DNA from: Beijerinckiaceae bacterium | GTDB lineage: Bacteria > Pseudomonadota > Alphaproteobacteria > Rhizobiales > Beijerinckiaceae | NCBI GenBank assembly: GCA_004298435.1 | Contig: SCSF01000101.1 | Location: forward strand, 1-33,140 | DNA: 33,140 nucleotides | Direction of reading: 5' to 3' | In this document: positions 1 to 8,358 of the stretch, in pieces | Position numbering within the stretch: the first letter of the stretch is position 1 | How the letters are laid out: the number at the start of each line of letters is the position of its first letter | Translations under genes and position numbers: made by a program | Notes under the pieces: model-generated | Told to the model about the DNA's origin: nothing | The model's input: the letters and a program-made list of their open reading frames with translations, nothing else | Databases searched by the model: none

Positions 1-443
1 AAATCGCGCCGGTTGATCGGTTCGATCAGGAGATCGATCCCCTCCGCCGCCAGAGCCTCAGCCACATGGACGAGGGAGCGTCGATAGGCGGCGCAAGCGG
101 CGCCGTCTGAGAGCTCCGCAATGCCGGCCATCAAATGCAGCCGCCTCGCCCCCGTCGCCCTCGCATAGACCAGCGCCTTCGCGACGCCGGCTTTTAATTC
201 CTCGAACCTGTCCGGCAGCGCTGCAATCCCGCGCTCGCCCGCAGAAAAATCGCCGGGCGGCAGATTGAACAGCGCCTGCTCCAGCCGGTTCTTCTCCAGC
301 CGCGCAGCGATCGCATCTGGCGCGGCTTCATAGGGAAACAGATATTCGACAGCCGCGAAGCCAGCGTCCGCCGCGGCATCGAAGCGGTCGAGAAAGCTCC
401 ATTCCTGGAACATCAAAGAGAGATTTGCAGCAAAACGCGGCAT
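1..443 (-). CDS. hyi: Hydroxypyruvate isomerase, 5' part (runs off window)
   Basis: The minus-strand frame is open from an ATG at 443 to the window edge, giving 147 codons of the N-terminal part. The protein begins MPRFAANLSLMFQEW and continues with FLDRFDAAADAGFAAVEYLF, FNLPPGDF, GARRLHLMAG and LIEPINRRD. These are the landmarks of the Hyi branch of AP-endonuclease-2-type TIM-barrel sugar isomerases. The family interconverts hydroxypyruvate and tartronate semialdehyde in glyoxylate metabolism; full-length members are about 260 residues, so roughly 110 residues lie outside the window. The gene is divergent from the Nudix gene, with about 190 bp between the starts. Related 2-oxo-tetronate isomerases (OtnI) share these motifs, so substrate is inferred from family resemblance only. 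Confidence 0.85.
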   Translation of the reverse strand, partial: MPRFAANLSLMFQEWSFLDRFDAAADAGFAAVEYLFPYEAAPDAIAARLEKNRLEQALFNLPPGDFSAGERGIAALPDRFEELKAGVAKALVYARATGARRLHLMAGIAELSDGAACAAYRRSLVHVAEALAAEGIDLLIEPINRRD

Positions 444-633
444 CGCGCAGCTTTCAGACTTCCGGCTCGAAAACGCTATAGCTTCCCTTTGAACGAATCA
501 CAGAAAGGGGTATAAGCGCTTGTTTGGCTTTGGTTTCTCAGGCGTGGTGGCGCCGTTTTCCAGTTTCAGGCGAACGTTTGGCGAAAAACGGCGATCATTT
601 CTATATTCCGATTAGCGGCGGAGGTTATCGGAA

Positions 634-1161
634 TTGGCGACGCATCATAATGGCAAATCGCGCGACCATAAGCGCAGCAGCCAAATGGCAACCCTCATCG
701 CGCCCAGGAAGAAGCGCATAAAAAGCGCCTTCCAGATTGCCGCCCTCGTCTACCGCTGGCAGGCTGACGAACTCGAAATTCTCCTCGTAACATCACGGGA
801 AACGCATCGCTGGATCCTGCCCAAAGGCTGGCCGATCTCCGGTAAAACGGCGGCTGCGACGGCAGAACAGGAAGCCGACGAAGAAGCTGGCATTGTCGGA
901 CATGCCGGAAAGAAGCCGCTCGGCCGCTATGCGTCGGTGAAGCAGATCGGCGATCTCGCTCTCGCGTGCGAGGTGGAAGTTTACCCGCTGCATTTCGTCA
1001 AGCAAAAGCAGAAATGGAAAGAACGCGGCGAACGCGTCTGCCGCTGGCTGCCAGCCGACGAGGCAGCCGCCACTGTCGGCGAACCCGATCTCGCGCCGAT
1101 CATTCGCAGCTTTGCCGAAGATATGCAGCCGGCGCCAGCCAAGGCTTCGCATTTCGCGTAG
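634..1161 (+). CDS. Nudix hydrolase, DIPP/Ap(n)A type
   Basis: A 175-residue single-domain Nudix protein. The Nudix box lies at about residues 65-87: it starts at GWPISGKTAAATA and ends with QEADEEAGI. The catalytic EExG core is kept, but the usual Glu after GX5 is Lys and the Arg of REUXEE is Gln. Similar variants occur in the alphaproteobacterial diphosphoinositol-polyphosphate-phosphohydrolase-like subgroup, in which ILPKGWP precedes the box; the family hydrolyses nucleoside-diphosphate-linked compounds, and the substrate here is unknown. The TTG at 634 is preferred because GGAGG at 619-623 lies 10 bases upstream; an ATG at 685 is the alternative and would remove 17 basic, low-complexity residues. 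A strong hairpin follows the stop. Confidence 0.85.
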   Translation: MATHHNGKSRDHKRSSQMATLIAPRKKRIKSAFQIAALVYRWQADELEILLVTSRETHRWILPKGWPISGKTAAATAEQEADEEAGIVGHAGKKPLGRYASVKQIGDLALACEVEVYPLHFVKQKQKWKERGERVCRWLPADEAAATVGEPDLAPIIRSFAEDMQPAPAKASHFA

Positions 1162-1188
1162 GAACTCTCCGCCTCTCGCGCCGGGCTA

Positions 1189-1216
1189 CCCTCTCCCGTG
1201 GGCGGGAGAGGGTTTT
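1189..1216 (+). terminator. Intrinsic terminator / REP-like palindrome
   Basis: A perfect 10-bp stem (CCCTCTCCCG / CGGGAGAGGG) with a TGGG loop is followed by TTTT. It lies 27 bases after the Nudix stop and just before the end of the convergent gene. The same CCCTCTCCCG...CGGGAGAGGG motif is a frequent dispersed palindrome in Rhizobiales, so it may be both a repeat and a terminator. Confidence 0.7.
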
Positions 1217-1222
1217 GCAGCC

Positions 1223-2932
1223 TCACCGCTTGCGCGACGCCACGCGCCGCCCGGCCGAGCGCCGCGGCATAGCCTTGCGGCCCCTCGTCTTTTTGGCTGC
1301 TGTTTTCTTTACACCGGCTTTCTTCACACCGGCTCTCTTGACCTGGCTTCTTTTAACGGCGGTCTTGCGCGCCACCCCTTTTTTCGCGGCAGCTTTGCGC
1401 ATGGGCGCCCGCTTCGCCGCTGATTTTCTGCCCACGGACTTCTTCGTCGCGGTCTTTTTCACGGCAGCCTTGCGCGCCGCCCCCGCAGTCCGGAGCTTGC
1501 GCATCGCCGCCTTTTTCACCGGCGCTTTTCTCGCAACCGCCTTTTTGGCGACGGCTTTCCTGGTTGCCGCTTTTCTGGCGACGCCCTTTCTGGCGGCCAC
1601 TTTTCTGGTGACGGCCTTTCTTGCAACTGTCTTTCTCGCGGCAGTCCTGCGCGCTGAAGATTTCTTTGCCGGCGCCTTTTTCGCGGCAGCTTTTTTCGCG
1701 GGTCTGGCGCGCGTGCTTGCGGCTTTGGCTGGCGCTCGCGCAGCGCTTTTCTTGGCGGCGGCTTTCTTGGCCGGCCGTTTGCGCGGCTGCGAAGGCTTAA
1801 TTGCGATCTCCGGGCTCGAAGTCCGCGGCGCAGCCGGCGTTACAGCCTCTCTGCGCTTGCGAGGCTTTCTGCGGCGCGCGGGAGCAAGCGGTGGGGTATG
1901 ACCCAAGGGCTCGGACGCGGCCTCCGGCTCCATTTCAGGCTCGGAGTCTCTCACTTCCGCGGGCACATCGGCATCCGTTGCCGCAGCCGCATCTGCGTGA
2001 TGCTCAGAAGCCTTACGCGGCGCCCGCGGCTTCCTCGGTTTTTTCGGGGGCAAAGGGGCTTGCGCCAGTTCTGGCGTTTCCTCCTCAGCCGCCACTTCTG
2101 GTGCAGCGTCTTCAACGATTTGGTTCATTGTCTCCTCCGCCATAGCCGGAGATTCCGCCGTCAAAAATTCAACGGCCACCCCGGTGAAACCTTCTGGATC
2201 TTCTATACTGGACATGTGAGCCGTTTCGATTGTCGCGAGTTTCGCGCCGGGAATGGCGCTTGCGACAAGAGCGCCAAGGCCGGGGGTCGTCACCGGATCA
2301 TGCCGGCCGGCGATCACCAGAACCGGATTTCTGATCTCTTCCATTGCTTCGCGCAGATCGGCATCGCGCAGCGCCGCAGAAGCGCCGGCATAGCCTTCTG
2401 TTGGCGTCGAGAGCAACATCAGCCAGATGCGCTCGATCTCCTCCGGATGCCGATCGCGGTAGTCTTTGGTGAACCAGCTTTCGAGCAGCGAAGGCGCCAG
2501 ACTCTCAATGCCATTCTCCCGCACGGTCCTGATCCGTTCGTTCCACATGTCGGCGCTGCCCAGTTTGGCGGCGGCGCTGGCGAGCACAGCCCGGCCGAGC
2601 CGCTCGGGCGCAGATGTCAGAAGCGCAAGCCCCACGAAAGCGCCTTTGGAAAGGCCGAGCCAATGGGCTTTTGCGATTCCAAGCGCGTCGAGAATTCCAA
2701 GAGCATCCCCCGCAAGCTGGTCCAGCGTGTAAGGCCCCGGCGTCACGACGCTTTCGCCGTGGCCGCGGGCATCGTAGCGAACCACCCGGAAACGCTGCAC
2801 AAGCTCCGGCATCAGAGGATCGAATATATGCAGGTTGGCGCCAAGCGGATGCGCCAGCATCAGCACCGGAGCGCTTTCGTCTCCTTCAACCAGGACGTTG
2901 AAAACCTCGTCTTTGACCATCATTTCGGTCAT
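1223..2932 (-). CDS. Alpha/beta hydrolase (PcaD-like) fused to a histone H1-like tail
   Basis: A single uninterrupted 569-residue frame with two very different halves. Residues 1-260 are an alpha/beta hydrolase of the 3-oxoadipate enol-lactonase type: AHPLGANLHIFDPL, YDARGHGES, nucleophile elbow GLSKG with Ser95, Asp212 in GRHDPV and His239 in ETAHM. Residues 265-360 are an acidic, Pro-rich linker with basic patches (PPKKPRKPRAPRK, RRRKPRKRR). Residues from about 380 to 569 are almost only Lys, Ala, Arg and Pro in PAKKAAAKK-type repeats, as in histone H1, Hc1 or AlgP/PhaF tails that bind DNA. Typical PcaD proteins stop near 260 residues. The start is ATG 2932; a nearby ATG (M4) is also possible. 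I infer nucleoid association; the ester or lactone substrate is not identifiable. Confidence 0.85.
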   Translation of the reverse strand: MTEMMVKDEVFNVLVEGDESAPVLMLAHPLGANLHIFDPLMPELVQRFRVVRYDARGHGESVVTPGPYTLDQLAGDALGILDALGIAKAHWLGLSKGAFVGLALLTSAPERLGRAVLASAAAKLGSADMWNERIRTVRENGIESLAPSLLESWFTKDYRDRHPEEIERIWLMLLSTPTEGYAGASAALRDADLREAMEEIRNPVLVIAGRHDPVTTPGLGALVASAIPGAKLATIETAHMSSIEDPEGFTGVAVEFLTAESPAMAEETMNQIVEDAAPEVAAEEETPELAQAPLPPKKPRKPRAPRKASEHHADAAAATDADVPAEVRDSEPEMEPEAASEPLGHTPPLAPARRRKPRKRREAVTPAAPRTSSPEIAIKPSQPRKRPAKKAAAKKSAARAPAKAASTRARPAKKAAAKKAPAKKSSARRTAARKTVARKAVTRKVAARKGVARKAATRKAVAKKAVARKAPVKKAAMRKLRTAGAARKAAVKKTATKKSVGRKSAAKRAPMRKAAAKKGVARKTAVKRSQVKRAGVKKAGVKKTAAKKTRGRKAMPRRSAGRRVASRKR

Positions 2933-3565
2933 GCCTCACCCCGAAACGAATTGCATCACACGCCTCATCGAGGCTCTCACGCGTTTACTAGAGTAGCCTG
3001 CTCTTTTCATGCTGCAATAGAGCGATGACGAATAAAGTGGGAATCCTTGCAACTTCTTCCGGTCGCAATGGCCTTCATCAATGTGATGATCATCATTCTG
3101 ATTGGCGGAGAGCAATGAATTTTGCGCGTCGCGCAGAGAATTTTCTGCATTGAACGCGAAGCATTGGCGCTGCGGACAATGTGGCCAAAGGCAATCCGAA
3201 AAAGCCGGCGCGTTTTTCATTCCAGCGCGGCGGCAGATTGTCTTTCAATTTTGGCGCGCTCAAAAACCGCCTGTCCGGCAGACCACGCGCCGGCAACGGA
3301 AGCTGTTCCGGTGCTGACCGAACCAGAATCGCGAATTCCTTTTTGTTACAGCACAATTTTGTTACGCACCCTGGGAGTTGGCTCACTCGAAAAGACGTTC
3401 TAAAAAGCGTTGAAATCGTGCATTATCATGCTGTTGCAGCAATGCTCCCGCCCGCGCGCAAGCAGGATCCAGCGATTAGTTTGCCCCGTGACGGAACGAT
3501 AGGCCCAAGCTGGCGTTTTGCGCGATAGTGCTTTTGCGCCCATTCCCCCTCAGCGAAGGACCCAA
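2933..3565. other. Intergenic region between two divergent genes
   Basis: About 630 bases between the hydrolase fusion and egtB. Several short open frames cross it, but none has a ribosome site or recognisable protein. It presumably holds both promoters. One weak plus-strand candidate for egtB is TTGGCT (3378-3383), 17 bases, TAAAAA (3401-3406). A short direct repeat at 3341-3365 is listed separately. Confidence 0.5.
3341..3365. repeat. Direct repeat TTTTGTTAC x2 upstream of egtB
   Basis: Two copies of TTTTGTTAC at 3341-3349 and 3357-3365, 16 bases apart, lie just upstream of the weak promoter candidate for egtB. The spacing is about one and a half helical turns. It could be an operator, but no known regulator is matched. 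Confidence 0.3.
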
Positions 3566-4846
3566 ATGGCCCCTCTCCCGATTAGCGCCGGCATCGAAGA
3601 TGTGCCGCAGGATGCGGCTGCGCCCCGGCATCATGCCCTTGCGGAACGATTTTTCGCGGTGCGCGCCGCGACCGAAGCTCTCGCTGCGCCGCTCTCCGCC
3701 GAAGACCAGACCGTGCAATCAATGCCGGACGCGAGCCCGGCCAAATGGCATCGCGCGCATACAAGCTGGTTTTTCGAGACATTCGTGCTGCAACCGCATC
3801 AGCCCGGCTATCGCTGCTTCGATCCGGATTTCTCTTACCTGTTCAATTCCTATTACGAGGCGGTGGGCGCGCGCCACCAGCGCAATGCCCGTGGCATGAT
3901 TACTCGCCCGGGCATTGACGAGATTGCTGCCTACAGAGCGCACGTCGATGCCGCCATGGCTCGCCTGCTCGCGGAATCCCGGCCGGACGTCGCGGAAATC
4001 GTCGAGCTTGGTCTCCAGCACGAACAACAGCATCAGGAATTGCTGCTGACCGACATCAAGCATGCGTTTTCCGCCAATCCGCTCTTACCGGCCTATCTGC
4101 CGCCGCCTTTGACAGACGCCGCTGCCCGAGCGCCGGAGCTTGAATGGATCGAACTGCCGGGCGGACGCCACACGATCGGCCATCAGGCCCAGGGCTTCTG
4201 CTTCGACAACGAAACTCCGGCGCACGACGTGCTGCTTGCGGATTTCAGGATTGCAGCCCGGCCGGTGAGCGTCGGCGAATATCTCGAATTTATCGAGGAT
4301 GACGGCTACAGGCAGGCGTCGCTCTGGCTTTCCGACGGTTGGGCGCTGGTCAATTCCCAAGCCTGGAAGGCGCCACTCTACTGGGAGGAACGGGACGGCG
4401 TCTGGTCCAGCTACACGCTGCACGGCCTCTTGCCGCTCAACTCCGCTGAACCCGTCTGCCATGTAAGCCTCTACGAGGCCGCCGCCTTCGCTGCCTGGGC
4501 CGGCAGACGCCTGCCGACCGAATTCGAGTGGGAAGTCGCGGCGCGGCGCTTCGACGGCGCGACCGCACGGCTCTCACTGGCGCGGCCACATCCGAGGCCG
4601 CTCGCAAACGGTTTCCGGCAGGATGTCTGGGAATGGACGGGCAGCGCTTACCTGCCCTACCCGGGCTATCGTCCCGCCCCCGGCGCCGTCGGCGAATACA
4701 ACGGCAAGTTTATGATCAACCAGATGGTGCTGCGCGGCGGTTCCTGCGCAACGCCGCCTGGCCACGCGCGGCCCACCTATCGCAACTTTTTTCCCGCCGC
4801 CGCGCGCTGGCAATTCAGCGGCTTCCGCCTCGCACAGGATGTTTGA
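3566..4846 (+). CDS. egtB: Ergothioneine biosynthesis protein EgtB (sulfoxide synthase)
   Basis: EgtB is the non-haem iron enzyme that joins cysteine or gamma-glutamylcysteine to N-alpha-trimethylhistidine with O2 to form the sulfoxide precursor of ergothioneine. This copy is 426 residues. The N-terminal DinB-like domain carries His65 in WHRAHTSWFFE and the HX3HXE iron motif at His152/His156 (LQHEQQHQE). The C-terminal formylglycine-generating-enzyme-like domain ends with GGSCATP, RPTYRNFFP and RWQFSGFRLA, the family signature. ATG 3566 is chosen because GAAGGA (3555-3560) sits 5 bases upstream; a TTG at 3518 would add 16 residues without a ribosome site. The stop overlaps the start of egtD, so the two are translationally coupled. 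The pathway's C-S lyase EgtE is not in the window. Confidence 0.95.
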   Translation: MAPLPISAGIEDVPQDAAAPRHHALAERFFAVRAATEALAAPLSAEDQTVQSMPDASPAKWHRAHTSWFFETFVLQPHQPGYRCFDPDFSYLFNSYYEAVGARHQRNARGMITRPGIDEIAAYRAHVDAAMARLLAESRPDVAEIVELGLQHEQQHQELLLTDIKHAFSANPLLPAYLPPPLTDAAARAPELEWIELPGGRHTIGHQAQGFCFDNETPAHDVLLADFRIAARPVSVGEYLEFIEDDGYRQASLWLSDGWALVNSQAWKAPLYWEERDGVWSSYTLHGLLPLNSAEPVCHVSLYEAAAFAAWAGRRLPTEFEWEVAARRFDGATARLSLARPHPRPLANGFRQDVWEWTGSAYLPYPGYRPAPGAVGEYNGKFMINQMVLRGGSCATPPGHARPTYRNFFPAAARWQFSGFRLAQDV

Positions 4847-5828
4847 AATGACCAATACGTTGCAGAAGCTTCAGGATCTCGAGCCCTCCCGCGAGGAGTT
4901 CCAGGCGGCGGTGCTTGCAGGCCTTCGGCAAGCCGAGAAATCGCTGCCGTGCAAATTCTTCTATGACGCAGAGGGTTCGCGCCTCTTTGACAGGATCTGC
5001 GAGTTGCCCGAATATTATCCGACCCGCACGGAATGCCGGATCCTCAGAGAATATGCGGGCGGTATCGCCGCCGGGATCGGGCCGGGCGCGCGTCTCGTCG
5101 AATTCGGCTCGGGCGCGGGCGTCAAAATAAGATTGCTGCTTTCGGCGCTCAAAAAACCGACAGCCTATGTGCCCGTCGATATTTCGCGGCTGCATCTGCT
5201 TGCCGCCGCGTCGAGTCTGGCGAAGGATTTTCCGCATCTCGCCATTGCGCCGATCTGCGCAGATTACACGCTTCCCTTCGAGCTGCCGCCCCACGCCGGC
5301 ACTCAGCCTGACAATACAGTCGGCTTTTTCCCCGGCTCGACCATCGGCAATTTCACGCCGCAGGAAGCGCGCGCCTTTCTGGAGAGCGCCCGGCGGCTGC
5401 TCGGCCCCGGCTCGTCGATGGTCGTCGGCGTCGATCTGCGCAAGGACGAAGCGGTTTTGCAGCGCGCTTACGACGATGCGGCGGGCGTAACCGCCGCGTT
5501 CAATCTCAACCTGCTCCGCCGGATCAATCGTGAGCTCATGGGCACGTTCAAGCTCGACCAATTCGTCCATCGCGCACGCTGGAACGATGCACTGGGACGG
5601 ATGGAGATGCATCTCGTCAGCCGCTGCGCCCAGACCGTCGAAATCGGCCGCGAGCGCTTCGCCTTCCGGAAGGACGAGGCGATCCATACGGAGAACTCGC
5701 ACAAATATACGATTGCGCAGTTTCAGGATCTGGCGCGGGAAGCCGGCTATGCGCCGCAAAACGTCTGGACCGACCCGGACAACCTCTTCAGTGTCCATCT
5801 TGTAAAAGACGCCACGCCGGCGGCGTGA
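4839..5828 (+). CDS. egtD: L-histidine N(alpha)-methyltransferase EgtD
   Basis: This 329-residue SAM-dependent enzyme trimethylates histidine to hercynine, the first step of ergothioneine synthesis. Visible landmarks are LFDRICELPEYYPTRTE (about 49-65), the SAM-binding EFGSGAG (88-94), PVDIS, GFFPGSTIGNF and the C-terminal HTENSHKYT. Length and order match the EgtD family throughout. ATG 4839 overlaps the last 8 bases of egtB; ATG 4848, one base after the egtB stop, would remove only three residues and is an equally credible start. With EgtB upstream it forms a compact two-gene operon making a cytoplasmic thiol antioxidant. It converges on nadE with 12 bases between stops. Confidence 0.95.
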   Translation: MFEMTNTLQKLQDLEPSREEFQAAVLAGLRQAEKSLPCKFFYDAEGSRLFDRICELPEYYPTRTECRILREYAGGIAAGIGPGARLVEFGSGAGVKIRLLLSALKKPTAYVPVDISRLHLLAAASSLAKDFPHLAIAPICADYTLPFELPPHAGTQPDNTVGFFPGSTIGNFTPQEARAFLESARRLLGPGSSMVVGVDLRKDEAVLQRAYDDAAGVTAAFNLNLLRRINRELMGTFKLDQFVHRARWNDALGRMEMHLVSRCAQTVEIGRERFAFRKDEAIHTENSHKYTIAQFQDLAREAGYAPQNVWTDPDNLFSVHLVKDATPAA

Positions 5829-5840
5829 GCGGCCCGCATT

Positions 5841-7883
5841 TCACCAGTTGCGCGGCACGTTCTTTTCAAGATCGGCTAGCCAGGTGTTCGCATTGCCATC
5901 GGAAGGCGCGCGCCAGTCGCCGCGCGGCGACAAGGCGCCTCCCGCGACGACCTTCGGCCCATTCGGCAAGGCCGAGCGCTTGAACTGACTTGCTCCGAAG
6001 AACCGCTTGATGAAAATTTCCAGCCAATGACGGATCGACGCGAGGTCGTAAGCTTTGCGTTGATCTAGCGGAAAATCCTGTGGCCATTGTCCGCGTTCGA
6101 TCCCGGCCCAGGCATGATGCGCGAGAAAGGCGATTTTGCCCGGCCGAAAGCCATGCCGCAGGACATAATAAAGATTGAAGTCCTGCAACTCGTAAGGACC
6201 GATCGCCGCCTCCGTGCTCTGCACAGTGCCCGCATCCGAAGGCACCAGTTCCGGCGAAATCTCCGTTGCAAGAATACGCTTGAGCGTCGCGAGCACGCCT
6301 TCGTCGAATTGCTTCGTCGCGATTGTCCAGCGCAACAGATATTGAATCAACGTCTTCGGCACGCCGGAATTGATGGCATAATGGGACATCTGATCGCCGA
6401 CGCCGTAGGTACACCATCCAAGCGCGAGTTCTGAAAGATCGCCGGTGCCGAGAACCAGCGCATGGTGCATGTTTGCAAGCCTGAACAGATAATCCGTCCG
6501 CAACCCTGCCTGAACATTTTCGAAGGTTACGTCGTAGCGCTTCTCGCCACTGGCAAAAGGATGCCCGATGTCCGCCAGCATCTGACGTGCCGCAGGCTTG
6601 ATGTCGAGTTCATGGCTTTCGACATTGAGGGCGCGCATCAGGGCGTGCGCATTGGTTTTTGTCGCCTCGCTCGTCGCGAAGCCAGGCATGGTAAAGGCGA
6701 GGATATTGCTGCGCGGCAGGCCCAGCCGGTCCATCGCCTTCGCAGCGACGATCAGCGCATGAGTCGAATCAAGTCCGCCGGAGACGCCGATGACAAGCTT
6801 CGCGACGCCCGCAGCCGCAAGCCTTTGTTCGAGCGCGACGACCTGTATGTTATAGGCCTCATAGCAATCCTGCGCCAATCTCTCACGATTGGCCGGCACG
6901 AACGGGAAGCGTTCGACCACACGTTCGAGCCCGACATCCGCGGATGATGGCGAGAGACGAAAGCCGATGCGTCGAAAGCCCGGCGACACGGCAGCATTGC
7001 GCCGGTTGTCGTCAAACGTGCCATGACGCAAACGCTCCTGCATCAGAAGATCGAGATCGACATCGGCCAGCACATAATGGCCCTGATCCTGAAAACGCGG
7101 CGACTCGGCCAAAAGTGCGCCGTTCTCGAAAACCAGCGCCTGACCGTCCCAGGCGAGGTCCGTCGTCGATTCGCCGACCCCTGCGGCGGCATAAAGGTAA
7201 GCAGCGAGGCAGCGCTGCGATTGCGCCTGACACAACAAGCGGCGCGTATCGCTTTTGCCGATCGTGATGTTGCTGGCCGAAAGATTGACAAGAACAGTCG
7301 CACCCGCGAGCGCCGCTGACGAACTCGGCGGAATCGGAATCCAGAGGTCCTCGCAGATCTCGGCATGGACGACGAGATTGTCGACATCTTCCGCAGTGAA
7401 AACGAGATCGGGTCCGAATGGCGCGCGCAATGCGCCCACTCTGATTTCGTTGCCTTCCGTTCCAGCGCCGGATGCGAAATGGCGATGTTCATAAAATTCG
7501 CGATAATTCGGCAAATAGACTTTCGGCACGACGCCGAGAAGCCGGCCGCGATGGATGGCAAGCGCGCAGTTGTATAGCCGCGCTTCATGCCGCAAGGGTG
7601 CGCCGACGATAATCAGAGGCGTCAGATCCTTTGAGGCTTCGACCAGAAATTCAACCGCGGCTACGACGCCGGCCAGCAAACTCTCCTGAAGAAGCAGATC
7701 ATCGATCGCATAGGAGGACAACGCCAGTTCAGGAAACACGGCGACGGCCACCGAACGTTCATGCAAGGGCGCAAGCATCTTGAGGATCGCTGACGCATTC
7801 TCCGCAGGCTCCGCGACGCGGCCCCGGTGCGTGCAGGCCGCAACTCTGACGAACCCATGCGTGTAGATCGATCTGAAGCTCAT
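5841..7883 (-). CDS. nadE: Glutamine-dependent NAD(+) synthetase
   Basis: This enzyme makes NAD from deamido-NAD, ATP and glutamine in the cytoplasm. The 680 residues match the long, two-domain form (Mycobacterium tuberculosis type). The N-terminal CN-hydrolase glutaminase has the triad Glu52 (FPELALSSYAIDD), Lys121 (GVVPKVYLPNYREF) and Cys177 (AEICEDLW). The C-terminal synthetase has the ATP pyrophosphatase loop SGGLDS at 358-363, GTGDLSELALGWCTYG and, near the end, the FKRSALPNGPKV block. No residue of these motifs is missing. The start ATG 7883 has only a weak upstream GGAA. It appears monocistronic and is divergent from the Gly/His-rich gene pair. Confidence 0.95.
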   Translation of the reverse strand: MSFRSIYTHGFVRVAACTHRGRVAEPAENASAILKMLAPLHERSVAVAVFPELALSSYAIDDLLLQESLLAGVVAAVEFLVEASKDLTPLIIVGAPLRHEARLYNCALAIHRGRLLGVVPKVYLPNYREFYEHRHFASGAGTEGNEIRVGALRAPFGPDLVFTAEDVDNLVVHAEICEDLWIPIPPSSSAALAGATVLVNLSASNITIGKSDTRRLLCQAQSQRCLAAYLYAAAGVGESTTDLAWDGQALVFENGALLAESPRFQDQGHYVLADVDLDLLMQERLRHGTFDDNRRNAAVSPGFRRIGFRLSPSSADVGLERVVERFPFVPANRERLAQDCYEAYNIQVVALEQRLAAAGVAKLVIGVSGGLDSTHALIVAAKAMDRLGLPRSNILAFTMPGFATSEATKTNAHALMRALNVESHELDIKPAARQMLADIGHPFASGEKRYDVTFENVQAGLRTDYLFRLANMHHALVLGTGDLSELALGWCTYGVGDQMSHYAINSGVPKTLIQYLLRWTIATKQFDEGVLATLKRILATEISPELVPSDAGTVQSTEAAIGPYELQDFNLYYVLRHGFRPGKIAFLAHHAWAGIERGQWPQDFPLDQRKAYDLASIRHWLEIFIKRFFGASQFKRSALPNGPKVVAGGALSPRGDWRAPSDGNANTWLADLEKNVPRNW

Positions 7884-8358
7884 TCAATCTATTCCAACAG
7901 GAAAAACGGCGTCTGGAAGGCCGGACAACAAATTCTCTTTAGCATGTCTGCGCGCTGTTCACATGCTGTTCATCGTCGTCGGCATGCCTGCAAAATCAGC
8001 CAGTCTTTCAGACGAAACCAATTGCATGCCCGTGAATTGTCCGGGTCAAAAGCGGCGATTGCCCCGCCAGGGCTGCTGCGCGGCGCGCTCGTCTTTCAAC
8101 CGTGGCTGAAGCGGGACAAGGAACGTTCGAACGAAAGCCTTTTTGGTTAGCAAGGCCGCGTGCCCTGGATGCAGAGTGTTGGAATCAGTCAAGCCTCGGG
8201 CGTTGAATCTTCATCTTCCGTTCATGCGATAAAACATAGCTTGACGCCATTGTTTCGATGCCTTTTCGCGGCGCTGCCGCGATGCATCCCAACATCTCAG
8301 AACCCGACGCCGCATTCTTTCCGGCGCCGGACAGCTCCATCGAGTGAGGGAGATAAGA
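7884..8358. other. Intergenic region with promoters of nadE and the Gly/His-rich genes
   Basis: About 475 bases with no supportable gene. A long plus-strand frame does run through it into the second Gly/His-rich gene, but it lacks a ribosome site and crosses the first gene out of frame. Seen here: a perfect palindrome CGTTCGAACG at 8124-8133, and a TTGACG at 8241-8246 that could be a -35 element but has no good -10 partner. Confidence 0.4.

Noticed and set aside
966-1901. Long plus-strand frame of 311 codons rich in Ala/Phe/Leu
   Set aside because: It is the antisense of the Lys/Ala-rich tail of the hydrolase fusion; AAG/GCC codons read backwards give Leu/Phe/Ala. No family or ribosome site.
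1898-3028. Plus-strand frame of 376 codons
   Set aside because: Antisense to the hydrolase domain, whose catalytic motifs are clear on the minus strand.
2936-3528. Several overlapping frames of 70-115 codons on both strands
   Set aside because: No ribosome sites or recognisable products, and they overlap each other; treated as an intergenic control region.
4815-5798. Minus-strand frame of 327 codons
   Set aside because: Antisense to egtD, which matches its family over its full length.
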